DNA from: Paenibacillus sp. HW567
GTDB lineage: Bacteria; Bacillota; Bacilli; Paenibacillales; Paenibacillaceae
Direction: 5' to 3'
Length of the DNA stretch: 64,000 nt
NCBI RefSeq assembly: GCF_000374185.1
Contig: NZ_KB910518.1
Span: 4,326,530-4,390,529 of the forward strand
Made by a program: the position numbers and the translations under genes. The notes under the pieces were generated by a model. The model saw only the letters and a list, made by a program, of their open reading frames with translations, made no database searches and was not told the origin of the DNA. Shown piece after piece: positions 1-10,100 of this stretch (the stretch's first letter is position 1; each line of letters opens with the position of its first letter).

Positions 1-2410
1 AAAATGGGCCAATCATCGAATCGGCATTTTTTTTCACTTCCTCAGGTGCTCCGGTGGCAACAATCTCCCCTCCCTTGTGTCCTGCGCCTGGCCCCAGCTC
101 GATAAGATAATCACAATAGGAAAGAACATACGGGTCGTGTTCGATCAATATGACGGAATGCTTGCCGGCTACCAGTTTGCTTAAGATCATCAGCAATTTT
201 TCGGCATCGTAGTAGCTGAGTCCGACAGTAGGTTCATCCAAGATATACAGATAGTTGACTTTCCCGCTTTTCCCCAGCTCTCTGGCGAGCTTTAACCGTT
301 GCACTTCTCCTCCGCTCAGTGTGGTGAGACTTTGACCTAAGTGAATGTAACCCATGCCCATCTCTTCAATCGCAGCAAGCAGGCTGCTGATTTTGGGATG
401 ATCCTGAAAGAATGCCTGGGCTTCTGTAACAGACATCGCAAGGATGTCAGCAATACTGCGCTGCTTATACTTCACCCGCAGCACCTCATCCTTAAAGCGT
501 TTGCCTTGGCAGGACGGGCATTCCTCACTGAACACAAGCTGGCTCAGCCACCTCTTGATATGCCCGTAGCCATTGCACATTGGACATGAGCCCATGGAAT
601 TAAAGGAAAAATGCCCTTTCGTAAATTGCTGAGCCGCAGCCGCCTCCTGTGTAGAGAAAATATGGCGAATCGGCTCCCAGACTCCCAGAAAGGTAGCCAC
701 AATCGAATTTTCATGCCTCCGGGCCAACTGCTGGGTGACGACAACAAAACCATCTATATTCCCGGCACCTTCCAGCTCCGCCTCTGCTCCGGTCTGGACG
801 GTATCCGCCCCGGTCTCTCCTTCGTCCAAATGCTTGTTTCCCGGTGCCTTGGTCTTCAAGGCCGCCTGCAGCTTAGGGATCAGGGTATCAATCATCAGAG
901 AGCTTTTTCCGCTGCCGGATAAACCGCAAATTCCGACGATAGACTGCAGCGGGATATCCACGTTAATATTCTTGAGGTTGTTCGTTTGGGCATTTCTGAT
1001 GGAAAGCCTGGGCGAGGAGGCATCCAATGCACTCGTATATTGTTTGGGCGGCATCGGTTTATGCAGCAGGTACTTGGCCGTTATGGATTCAGTGGAATCC
1101 AGAAAGCTGGCATAGTCCCCTTGATAGACGATAGTCCCGCCCTCTTGACCCGCTTTGGGACCAAAATCAATAATATACTCCGCCTGCCGGATCACACTTT
1201 CGTCATGCTCTACGACAATCACAGTATTTCCTTGCTGCTTCAAGCTTTGAAAGCTCTCAATAATCTTGGCCTTCTCCACTTCGTGCAAGCCCGCCGTCGG
1301 TTCATCAAAGATATAAATGATCGAATCCACCTTGGCCGAGAGATGGGACATAATATGCAGTCTCTGAATTTCCCCACCGCTGAGAGACGGAATTTCCCGG
1401 TACAGATTGAGATAAGATAATCCAACGGTCTCCATACAGATCAGCTTGCTGAGGATTTCCTTGATTAAATGCATCACAAAAGCAGTATGCGGCCTTACGG
1501 TCAGATAATGCTGAAAAAACGCAGTAAGCCCGAGCACATCCATCTGGCAAAGCTGGCCAATATGATTATTCTCCAGCGTGATGGCGAGTGCTCTGTCGCC
1601 AAGCCGGTACCCGCAGCATCTTGTACACGGCCGGGTGATGTGGAGATCGGGAAGCTGCTGGAGATTCACTTTTTTCAGCTTCTCCTCTATAACCACATTC
1701 ACTCCATAAAAGATAAGATTCTCTTTGCTCTGCGTCCGTTTGGGCCGATAATGCAAGAAGACATCTCTGGCCTCGCCGGATAATTGTGAAAACGGCGTCT
1801 CCGGCGCGAGATTATAGTATTTGATGAAGTTATCGAACCTCTTGGTGACATATTCCTTTTCTTCTTTTTTGTGCTGCGGAAACTCATAGGCGAATTGATG
1901 CCATACTTCTATTGATACACTGCCAGGCGGCAGAATCTTGGCGATATTCACCTCAGTTATTGTTCCTCTGCCGCTGCAGGCCGGGCAGGAGCCATGGGGC
2001 GAGTTGAACATAAACATTCCGGGGACATATTCCCGCAAGGAGGTCTCTGTCTGCCCGCTCCCCTTCTCTACCCCTTCGTTCACATAGATCAGCGCCATCA
2101 GGTTCAGGAGTCGGGTGGCCGTCCCTACAACCGACCTTGGATTGAGGTTGCTCACGGTTCTCTGCTGTACGGCAATTGTCGGGCTAAGCCCCTGAATCAT
2201 ATCAAACGAGTCGTAGTGCAGGACGTCATGGGAAATGCCCAAGGCCTCCAAATATAGCCGCTGCCCTTCATGATGGAGCGTATCAAAGATAAAACTGGAT
2301 TTCCCCGATCCGCTAATGCCCGTTACGGCAATAAGCTGCTGCTTCGGAATCTTCGTTGTGATGTTTTTGAGATTATGCAATTTGGCATTATAGACCTCAA
2401 TATGTTTCAT
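1..2410 (-). CDS. UvrA-like ABC ATPase (excinuclease subunit A family, short type), C-terminus cut by window edge
   Basis: The reading frame is open from the ATG at 2410 to the window edge (803 codons). A GAGAGG Shine-Dalgarno lies about nine bases before the ATG. Two ABC cassettes are visible. Cassette 1 has Walker A GISGSGKSS near residue 35 and signature SLSGGEIQRL. Cassette 2 has Walker A GLSGSGKSS and signature TLSGGEVQRLKL. Each cassette has UvrA-type CxxC zinc-binding pairs (CPACSGRG; CPMCNGYG followed by CPSCQGKRF). The last visible residues match the usual UvrA ending (GAPEEV then about nine residues), so little is missing. It is shorter than housekeeping UvrA (about 940-960 aa). It also departs from it at conserved spots, for example TVGLSYYD where TTGLHFHD is usual. 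Short UvrA relatives such as DrrC give self-resistance to DNA-binding antibiotics. Seventeen bases separate it from the upstream dehydroquinase-like gene. A self-resistance role is inferred from family and position. Confidence 0.9.
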   Translation of the reverse strand, partial: MKHIEVYNAKLHNLKNITTKIPKQQLIAVTGISGSGKSSFIFDTLHHEGQRLYLEALGISHDVLHYDSFDMIQGLSPTIAVQQRTVSNLNPRSVVGTATRLLNLMALIYVNEGVEKGSGQTETSLREYVPGMFMFNSPHGSCPACSGRGTITEVNIAKILPPGSVSIEVWHQFAYEFPQHKKEEKEYVTKRFDNFIKYYNLAPETPFSQLSGEARDVFLHYRPKRTQSKENLIFYGVNVVIEEKLKKVNLQQLPDLHITRPCTRCCGYRLGDRALAITLENNHIGQLCQMDVLGLTAFFQHYLTVRPHTAFVMHLIKEILSKLICMETVGLSYLNLYREIPSLSGGEIQRLHIMSHLSAKVDSIIYIFDEPTAGLHEVEKAKIIESFQSLKQQGNTVIVVEHDESVIRQAEYIIDFGPKAGQEGGTIVYQGDYASFLDSTESITAKYLLHKPMPPKQYTSALDASSPRLSIRNAQTNNLKNINVDIPLQSIVGICGLSGSGKSSLMIDTLIPKLQAALKTKAPGNKHLDEGETGADTVQTGAEAELEGAGNIDGFVVVTQQLARRHENSIVATFLGVWEPIRHIFSTQEAAAAQQFTKGHFSFNSMGSCPMCNGYGHIKRWLSQLVFSEECPSCQGKRFKDEVLRVKYKQRSIADILAMSVTEAQAFFQDHPKISSLLAAIEEMGMGYIHLGQSLTTLSGGEVQRLKLARELGKSGKVNYLYILDEPTVGLSYYDAEKLLMILSKLVAGKHSVILIEHDPYVLSYCDYLIELGPGAGHKGGEIVATGAPEEVKKNADSMIGPF

Positions 2411-2427
2411 TATAGATGTCCTCTCTG

Positions 2428-2877
2428 CTAGTTCTGGGCAAGCGCTGCTTGTAAATATTGTTTCATCCCCTGCAGACCAAGATCATAGGAATAACCTTTC
2501 AGGCCCACGACCAGTCCGACAGCATTGTCAAAAAAGATGGATTGTGCGTGCCAGCCTCCTCTGTCAAAAATATTGGACATATGTACTTCGATATAAGGAA
2601 TTCCGACCGAAGACATGGCATCCAGGATAGAATACCCGGTTTTGGATAATCCCGCCGGATTAAGCACGATCCCATCCAGTGAAGATAGATGCTCATGTAT
2701 AAAATCAACGATTTCCCCTTCATGGTTCGATTGAAAACAAAGCAGCTCGATTTGCCATTCGTCGGCCAGCCCGCGCAGCCTCTCCTCAATTTGCTTCCAT
2801 GTGACTTTTCCATAAAACTCTGTTTCCCGTACACCGATTAAATTCATATTCGGACCGTTCACGACGGCAATCTTCAT
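2428..2877 (-). CDS. divergent type II 3-dehydroquinate dehydratase-like protein
   Basis: A 149-aa protein with the length and fold signature of type II dehydroquinases (AroQ), which convert 3-dehydroquinate to 3-dehydroshikimate. It has the N-terminal GPNMNLIGVRE motif, then Y22 of the lid, FQSNHEGE, an NP motif (N73-P74) and EVHMSNI (E97, H99), with R106 retained. Two substrate-contact positions differ from the family. The His of the NPGAYTHTS motif is K79 here (NPAGLSKTG). The second Arg of the RExFR motif is replaced by H110 (DRGGWHAQS). Its ATG overlaps the stop of the preceding synthetase gene (ATGA at 2874-2877) and is preceded by AAGGAG, so it is translationally coupled to the assembly line. 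It could be a dehydroquinase of altered activity or a repurposed fold acting on the product or a precursor. A housekeeping role is unlikely in this setting. Confidence 0.88.
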   Translation of the reverse strand: MKIAVVNGPNMNLIGVRETEFYGKVTWKQIEERLRGLADEWQIELLCFQSNHEGEIVDFIHEHLSSLDGIVLNPAGLSKTGYSILDAMSSVGIPYIEVHMSNIFDRGGWHAQSIFFDNAVGLVVGLKGYSYDLGLQGMKQYLQAALAQN

Positions 2878-5800
2878 AGCGCAGCTCCTTCTCCCTTGTA
2901 ATCGACTAATTCTCCGAGTGTTGACGCATGGGGAATCCTGGCTAACTGCTGCCCGATATCCAGCAGCAGTTGAGCGATATGGTCAGGGTCATATACACTG
3001 CGGTTGTATTCAACCCGAAGCGTAAACTGCTCATCGCCCGGATTGACAAACAGACGCAGAGGAAGATGCAATTGTCCGGTATTCTCTGCTTGAAGCAAGT
3101 TCTGCCCGCCTCCGCTTGGAGTCTGGTTCATGTGAAACGGGAAATTGGTGTAGACCAAGCTCCGTGTGTTGGTCACCCGCTGTAAGTAGTCGATGGGAAG
3201 ACCGGACCACTGGCTTATCTGCTGTAAGGTAACATGCTCGTGGCGTCTGAGCTTCAGTATTTTTTTTTGCAGCGCTTGGAACCAGACCCCGGCATGCTCC
3301 GCAGGAGTGTAAGTCATGCGGACAGGCAGGCTGTTCGTAAACAGCCCCACCATAGTGTCCATATGCTCCACCTCCGGGACTCTTCCCGATGTAATCATTC
3401 CGAGCATGATGTCCTGCTTCTTGAGCAGCCGGGCCAGTACCAGACCCCACAAGCCAAGAAACAGCGTATTCATGGTGATCTGTCCTTTTCTGGCATAATC
3501 TCTTGCCGCCTGCATAACACCCTGCGGAATATCTGTACTCTGAAAAGCGCCTTCGTAGCTCAGAGGGGAAATGCTGTCCGCTGGCTCTGGCTGATTTTCC
3601 ATGCTGAAGCCCTTCATTTCTTCTGTCCAGCACCTCTTCGCTTCCTGGATATCCTTTGTTTTTTGCCACTGTATATAGGCCAGATAAGGCGTAGGTGCGG
3701 GTTCGGGCAGAAGCTTGGGAGATTCGAGCTGTTCATAGCTGTCCCATACCTCCCGCAGAATAATATTCATGCTCCAGCCGTCAAACAAAGAGTTCTGGTA
3801 AGACCAGACAAATTGATAGCAGGCCTCCCGAAGCTTCATGAGATGGAAACGCATTTGCGGAACCTCATCCACTTTAAAGCTTCTTTTGCTTTCGAGGGAC
3901 AGGAACTCATCCAGTGCGCGCTGCTGTCCTTCGCGGGACAGCCCTGTCCAATCCAGCTCGTGGATGGTGATTTCAACCTGTTTTTTGACAAACTGAACCG
4001 GATTGGAAATTCTTCTCCAGACAAAGCCGGACCGCAGCAGGGTGTGACGGTTGACCACCTTGTTCCAGGCTGACCGGAAGCGGCCGTAGTGCAGCTCTTG
4101 GGGTATCTGAAACGAAAGCAGATTGACCGTGCCTAAGCGGGCATTAATAAGGTTGTGATTCAACACCAGAAGCTGCATAAATGACAGCGGATACACACTT
4201 TCCACCTCTCCGGCAGGGAGGACCTCCGCCAATAGGCTCTGATCGGACAAGCCCACATCGAAATAATGAATGCCCGCCGGTTGTTCCGCCGTAGGCTCAT
4301 CTTCTTGCGGTGAGGCCGCCGGCTGCTCCAGGAGCTTATCCGATAATTGCTCTATCGTCGGGTATTCAAAAAGGAGTTCCGAAGAAAACACGATATCATA
4401 ATCCTTTGCACGGGAGGCAAACTGGATCGCTGTTACAGAATCGCCCCCGTTTTCGAAAAAGTCGTCCCGGCTGCTGATCGGTCTTTTTCCCAATAATTCC
4501 TCCAAGATGGAGCACAATCTGGAGACGATGTATTCCTTCCGCTTCTCCGGTGCATCCGGGAATGATGCGGCAGTACTTGAGGAGAAGCCGGCAAGCAGCT
4601 CTTGGATTTCCTGCAATTGAGACGAATTCAGCAGATAACGTGTGCTGCCAATCTGAACGAAATGGTCTCCCGTGCCCATGTCCTTCAATGGTTCCTCATG
4701 GAGTTTATTCGCCGCAAAGCCATCCTGTTCTTGGGTCACCGCTCTGTCAATCCAGTAAGTTTCTCTATCAAAAGCATAGGTGGGCAGCGGAATTCTTCTT
4801 GTCTGCCTGCCGGACTGAACGTTCTTCCAACAGACCTCCACGTTGGCCAGCCACAATCTGCCCAAGGAGTCCTGAAGAACCCTGTCTGCCCCTTCGTGGT
4901 CTGCTTCATGCGGCAGAGAATCCAGCAGCAGAGCGGTTTGATTCTTCTCTCGGATGGCTAGGTCCAGCCTATCGAGATGATGATTTCCCGGACTGAACTT
5001 GATATAGACCGGATTCTGGAATGCGGCAAGCGCTGACACGCAGGCCAGCGGATGGCTTGGCTGGTTCAAGACCTCTTTCCAATAGGCGAGGGAGACCGCC
5101 TGCGCTTCAGCTAACCAGGTCTGCGTTACATTGGACAGAACCGGAATTGTTGGTTGTCCCAGCACAATGCCGTCCGAAACATCCCCTTGGAAAAACAATA
5201 ATTTCAAGGCTGATTCACGTGAAAAAACATTCGCCAGGCAAGCGCCGACATATTCACCGATCCAATCTCCGGCCACCGCTTGCGGGAAAACGCCCCAGTG
5301 CTGCCAGAGCTGTGCCAGGGAATAACCGGCTATAAAAGACAGAAGCGGTCCATAAGGCTCTTGGCTGGAGGAGAACTCCCCTTGCCCTTGAATAAGACCG
5401 GCTTCAGGGAATATCCGCTTTGTGAGATCAATGTGAAACATCCGATCCACCATTTGAAAGCTTTCATCTATTGTTTTTCGAAAGAACGGCTCTTGCCTAT
5501 ACAGTTCCTGAACCATTGCCGCCGGGGGAACCTGCTCCAAGGAGAAGCAGAAGACAACGGTTTTCTTCTGCTTTCCCGCCCGCTGTTCCGGACAGATTAT
5601 CCTTTGCCCTCCCTGATTGCCGCAAAGAAGAAATCCCCGGAAGTCAAAATGCTCCCTTCCCCTCTGGAGGGTATAGGACACCCGCGACAGATCCGCCGCT
5701 GGATTGGCTTCCAGGTACGCCAACAGATGATCAAGGTTGCGCTGCCGGGCCTGCTCTGTTTTCCCTGAAAAAGGCAGCAGATGCCACTCTTGTCCGCTTG

Positions 5801-7127
5801 GTTCCAGACGCAGGTCTGGGGCCTGTTCGACAATGACATGGGCATTGGTGCCTCCGATGCCAAAGGAGCTGACGCCCGCCACCCTTCTCTGCCCGCCCGC
5901 AGCCCATGTCACCGGACTCTGATTTATCCGAAACGGGCTGTCCTCTAATTCCAGCTTGTGATTAGGGCTGCGGAAATGCAGGAGTGGCGGGATGAGATTC
6001 TGCTGGATGCTCAGAACCGTTCTGATTAAGCCGGCAATGCCAGAGGCGGTATTCAAGTGCCCGATGCTGGACTTGACCGAACCAATGTAACACGCCTCTT
6101 CCGGAGTCCGGCCTTTGAACACTTCCTTAAGGGCCGCAATCTCTACCTGATCGCCCAATTTGGTACCGGTGCCGTGCGCCTCGATATACCCGATATCGCT
6201 GCACGTCACTCCGGCAACTTCCATAGCCTCCGAAATCACTTGTACCTGTCCATCTAATCCCGGAGCCGTGAACCCGATCTTGCCTGACCCGTCATTGCAG
6301 ATGGCTGACCCGCCAATCACCGCATAGATATGATCCATATCTCTGACGGCTTCCTCCAGCCGTTTGAGCACAATTACACCGACCCCATCGCCGAACACGG
6401 TTCCCTCTGCCTTTTCATCGAAGCAGCGGCAGTGTCCGTCAGGCGATTCGATACCCCCCTCTTTATAGAGGTATCCGCTTTTTTCTAGAAATTGAATGGA
6501 CACGCCTCCGGAGAGTGCCATATCACATTCACCGTTCAGCAAGCTTTGGCAGGCTATATGCACACTCACGAGGGAGGAGGAGCAAGCGGTCTGTACCGCT
6601 AGACTGGGACCGGTCGCATTCAATTTGTAGGAAACACGTGTTGTGAGGAAGTCCTTGTCATTGGCCACCTCAATTTGCCGGTGGTCCAAAATATACATCA
6701 GCTCAGGATGGCTCATAATATGGGTTACATATTTATTCGCACCTACCCCTGCAAATACGCCGACCGCTCCTTCGTATTGGGACAGGCTATGCCCGGCATC
6801 CTCTAGTGCATTCCAGGCGCACTCCAGAAATAACCGCTGCTGCGGGTCCATGATTTCCGCCTCTCTGGGTGTGTATTGAAAGAAGGCGGCATCAAACTGC
6901 CCGATGTCTTGTAAACGGCCGGAAGCCCGGACATACTCGGGTTTATCGAGCAAGGCCGGACTCACTCCCGCCTCCCTTAATTCCTCTTTGGTGAAGAATT
7001 GAATCCCTTCCGCACCTTGAACCAGATTACGCCAGAATTCCCCGATATCCCTTGCCTGCGGGAACCTTCCGGCCATTCCGATGACAGCAATCTTCGAGGT
7101 AAGACTAAGATCATTTTCCATGGTCAT
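2874..7127 (-). CDS. hybrid synthetase: KS - vestigial AT - ACP - terminal C domain
   Basis: A 1417-aa protein, the last assembly-line enzyme in transcription order. KS at about 12-440 has the full triad (TACSSS, EAHGTGT, SIGHLNTASG). An eroded acyltransferase follows at about 520-775: the GHSxGE nucleophile motif reads GDWIGEY near residue 620, so the Ser is lost. ACP is at about 870-935 (FFENGGDSV). A complete condensation-type domain at about 970-1410 has QNSLFDGWS in place of HHxxxDGxS. The module has no KR, so its beta-keto group would remain. There is no thioesterase. Either of two ATGs (7127 or 7121) could be the start. AGGTGA suits the first and AAAGGA the second. It starts 22 bases after the upstream NRPS-PKS gene, whose basic C-terminal tail may dock with it. 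Extender units must be supplied in trans. The terminal C domain may be a release, docking or inactive domain. Confidence 0.97.
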   Translation of the reverse strand: MTMENDLSLTSKIAVIGMAGRFPQARDIGEFWRNLVQGAEGIQFFTKEELREAGVSPALLDKPEYVRASGRLQDIGQFDAAFFQYTPREAEIMDPQQRLFLECAWNALEDAGHSLSQYEGAVGVFAGVGANKYVTHIMSHPELMYILDHRQIEVANDKDFLTTRVSYKLNATGPSLAVQTACSSSLVSVHIACQSLLNGECDMALSGGVSIQFLEKSGYLYKEGGIESPDGHCRCFDEKAEGTVFGDGVGVIVLKRLEEAVRDMDHIYAVIGGSAICNDGSGKIGFTAPGLDGQVQVISEAMEVAGVTCSDIGYIEAHGTGTKLGDQVEIAALKEVFKGRTPEEACYIGSVKSSIGHLNTASGIAGLIRTVLSIQQNLIPPLLHFRSPNHKLELEDSPFRINQSPVTWAAGGQRRVAGVSSFGIGGTNAHVIVEQAPDLRLEPSGQEWHLLPFSGKTEQARQRNLDHLLAYLEANPAADLSRVSYTLQRGREHFDFRGFLLCGNQGGQRIICPEQRAGKQKKTVVFCFSLEQVPPAAMVQELYRQEPFFRKTIDESFQMVDRMFHIDLTKRIFPEAGLIQGQGEFSSSQEPYGPLLSFIAGYSLAQLWQHWGVFPQAVAGDWIGEYVGACLANVFSRESALKLLFFQGDVSDGIVLGQPTIPVLSNVTQTWLAEAQAVSLAYWKEVLNQPSHPLACVSALAAFQNPVYIKFSPGNHHLDRLDLAIREKNQTALLLDSLPHEADHEGADRVLQDSLGRLWLANVEVCWKNVQSGRQTRRIPLPTYAFDRETYWIDRAVTQEQDGFAANKLHEEPLKDMGTGDHFVQIGSTRYLLNSSQLQEIQELLAGFSSSTAASFPDAPEKRKEYIVSRLCSILEELLGKRPISSRDDFFENGGDSVTAIQFASRAKDYDIVFSSELLFEYPTIEQLSDKLLEQPAASPQEDEPTAEQPAGIHYFDVGLSDQSLLAEVLPAGEVESVYPLSFMQLLVLNHNLINARLGTVNLLSFQIPQELHYGRFRSAWNKVVNRHTLLRSGFVWRRISNPVQFVKKQVEITIHELDWTGLSREGQQRALDEFLSLESKRSFKVDEVPQMRFHLMKLREACYQFVWSYQNSLFDGWSMNIILREVWDSYEQLESPKLLPEPAPTPYLAYIQWQKTKDIQEAKRCWTEEMKGFSMENQPEPADSISPLSYEGAFQSTDIPQGVMQAARDYARKGQITMNTLFLGLWGLVLARLLKKQDIMLGMITSGRVPEVEHMDTMVGLFTNSLPVRMTYTPAEHAGVWFQALQKKILKLRRHEHVTLQQISQWSGLPIDYLQRVTNTRSLVYTNFPFHMNQTPSGGGQNLLQAENTGQLHLPLRLFVNPGDEQFTLRVEYNRSVYDPDHIAQLLLDIGQQLARIPHASTLGELVDYKGEGAAL
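4800..5570 (-). other. vestigial acyltransferase domain (terminal module)
   Basis: This region, inside the 2874-7127 gene, aligns with an AT domain from its first strand (VVFCFSLEQ) to the post-AT motif LPTYAFD. The active-site GHSxGE is GDWIGEY. The chain then passes from FFQGD directly to the late AT segment IPVLSNVTQ/YWKEVL. It therefore skips the small ferredoxin-like subdomain that normally carries the catalytic His (HAFHS motif). The frame is intact, so this is a decayed domain kept as a structural or docking element rather than a sequencing error. Boundaries are approximate. Confidence 0.85.
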
Positions 7128-7149
7128 GTTCCTTTCACCTGGGCGGATG

Positions 7150-10100
7150 TCAACCTCTCATGTTTCGCAGTCTTTTTCTCATGTCCGCTCTTTTTTGGCC
7201 TGTTTCCACACTCGATGTTTTGGCGGTATGCTCCTGCAGGTAATCGGATAGCTTTTCAATCGACGTATATTTGAACAGATCCATAATCGGGATGTCCTGG
7301 AAAAATTCTTGCTGGATCAACCCTTGCATTTGCACGATTAATAAAGAGTTCCCGCCAATATCAAAAAAGTTATCCTGAATGCCGGCAACAGGGATGCCCA
7401 GCAGTTTTCTCCATATCTCGGACAGCTTCTTGTCCGCCTCATTCCGGATTTCCGCTGCATCCATGCTGCCCGCAGTTTCCCTGACAATAAGCGACTCCAT
7501 GGACCTCCAGTCCATTTTTCCGTTTGGCGTGAGCAGAAATTGCTCCACATGGAAAAATTGAGCGGGGATCATATACTCAGGAAGCCTTTGTCTTACAGCC
7601 TCCTTTAACTGGTTCTGCGGAATCGGTTGGCCGCCGGTATAAAGGCAGATAATTTTGTTGGTTTCCCCATCCTTCACAGTCGTTACAGCCATCTGCTGCA
7701 GACTCGTCAGCTCTCTTAATGCCTGCTCAATTTCTCCAAGCTCAATACGATATCCCCTTACTTTGACCAATTGGTCTCTTCTGCCGGTGAACTCCACATT
7801 CCCTTCCGGCAAATATCTTCCCAAATCGCCCGTCCTGTAGTAGATTTGCCCATTGTTCTGTGGGATAAAGGCCATCCTCGTCTTTTCTTCATCGTTGTAA
7901 TATCCTTGAGCCACATTGTTCCCGGCGATATATATTTCCCCGACGACCCCCTGCGGACAAACGTTGCCATACTGATCCAGGATGATTAGCTGATTGTTGG
8001 CAATCGGCCTGCCGATAAGCATGATGTGATGCGACTCATCCGTCTCCGGAGCCAGAATATAGCTGGAGACCCATATCGTCGCCTCCGTCGGACCATACAT
8101 GTTGCGGATCTCCGCTTGCGGAAAGGTTACGCGAAGGCTTTGGGCCAGCGAAGTACTCCATGCTTCCCCGCCCAGCATTAAGTGCCTAAGCTGATGTAAT
8201 ACCGGCGATTGCCCGGCCCGGCCCTGATTGTGCCTGATATATGTCATAAGCTGAACCATCAGGCTGGGAACGGAATGCCAGATTGTGATTTGGTTAGCTT
8301 CCATATAAGCCAGCAAGCGTTCGGTATCCTTCAGATGTTCCTTGGCTGCAATGCATAACCGGGCACCGCTTAACAACGCAGCGAATATCTCGAACACCGA
8401 AATATCGAAGCTGATTGAGGTTACCAGCAGAAGTGCATCCCCGGGCTGAAGCTGCAATTCCCCGATGCTCCATTCCACGAAGTTCAAGACATTGGAGTGG
8501 GTAACCAATACGCCCTTGGGCTTGCCGGTAGAACCCGAGGTGTACATGATATACATCCAATCCGATCCATGGCTTCCAGTACACGGATTGACACAAGACA
8601 GCGCTTCCTTGTAATCCGTTAAGTACATCTGGCTTACTGTAGTCTGTTCCTTCACAGGACTCAGGTTGATGACCGAAATCCCTCCATCCTGCGCGAATGC
8701 AGCCACACTCTGAAGATAGCGGTTTTCTGTCAGCAGCAGTTTGGCGCCGCTGTGCGCCAGGATATAAGCGATCCTAGCTTCAGGATAACCCGGATCAAGC
8801 GGTACATAGGCTCCGCCCGCCTTCAGAACCGCTAATATACCGATGACAGTCCAGCAGCTCCTATCCACAAATATTCCGACTGGGGTATTTCGCTCAACCC
8901 CGCTGCCAATCAACATCCAGGCAAGCTGATTGGCCTTCTCGTTCACTTCCCGGAAGCTCATCTGCCTTTCCTCAAAAACTAAAGCGGTGGCTTCCGGATT
9001 TTTTTGCACCTGGTCTTCAAAACGTCTGTGAACCGTCTGATCGTCCTCCAGCTCCAACTGCTCCCCTTGAAAGCGGCTTAATAACACGGTTTGTTCCTGA
9101 CGTCTCAACAAGGTAACCTCTTGGAGAAGACATTCCGGCTTGTCTACAACCTGTCCGATGATATTCAGGAAATATCCGGCAAACGAGGAGATGGTGCCTT
9201 CTGAGTACATATCAGAATTGTATTCGAACGAAATCTCTATTTGCTGTTCGGTCTCTTGGGCGAGACAGCTTAATTCGAATGGGCTGATTCCTTCATTTTC
9301 CAAATATAGTTTATCATAAAACTGGAAGAGAACATTGTAAATGGGATTTCTGGACAAATCCCGTTCAGGGTTTACTTTTTCCACCAATAAATCAAACGGA
9401 TATTGGGCATTATCAATGGCCGACCATACCTTTTGCTTCACAGTATCCTGCAATTCCATGAATGTACTGATTCCTTGAAATTGAACACGGATGCACAGGG
9501 TATTAATGAATATCCCTGCAACACTCTCCCATTTCTGTTCATTCCTTCCCGAAGTGGGCAAGCCGATAATAATATCCTGCTCCTGCGACAGATTGTGCAA
9601 TAACAGAAAATACGCGCTTAAGAGAAAATTGTTGGCTGTAATCTGCTGAGTTTCAAGGTGCGCCTTCAGCTTTCTGTACAGTTCGCCGCAAATCGTAAAT
9701 TTGTGAAAGCTGCCTCTATACGTCTGAACAGCAGCAGCCTTGTGGTCTGAAGGCAAGTTCAACACCGGCAAGGGCTTGGAAAGCTCCTTCAGCCAGAATT
9801 GTTCATGCTCCACGAACGCTTCGCTCTCCTCCCATGCTTGTTGTTCTATAATCCAATCAAAGTAATCGCATCCCAGCTCCGGCAGTCTGGGCGGCTGCTG
9901 ATGCAGGAAGGATTGATACAGGCTAAACAGTTCTCTGTAGTAAATATCTATGCTCCAGCCGTCTGTGAGGATGTGGTGGAAATTGATGTAGAGGCAAGCC
10001 CGCTCATCGCTGAGGGTGTACAGATAGATTCTATAAGGCGGCATTTCGAGATTGAACGGTTTCATTTTTTGCTGGTGTATATTCATTCTCACAAATTGCT

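Noticed and set aside
1..2410. Housekeeping UvrA
   Set aside because: It is too short, divergent at conserved ATPase motifs, and closely linked to the biosynthetic operon.
3255..3270. Run of T residues as a possible terminator
   Set aside because: It lies inside the coding sequence of the terminal C domain and has no adjacent GC-rich stem.
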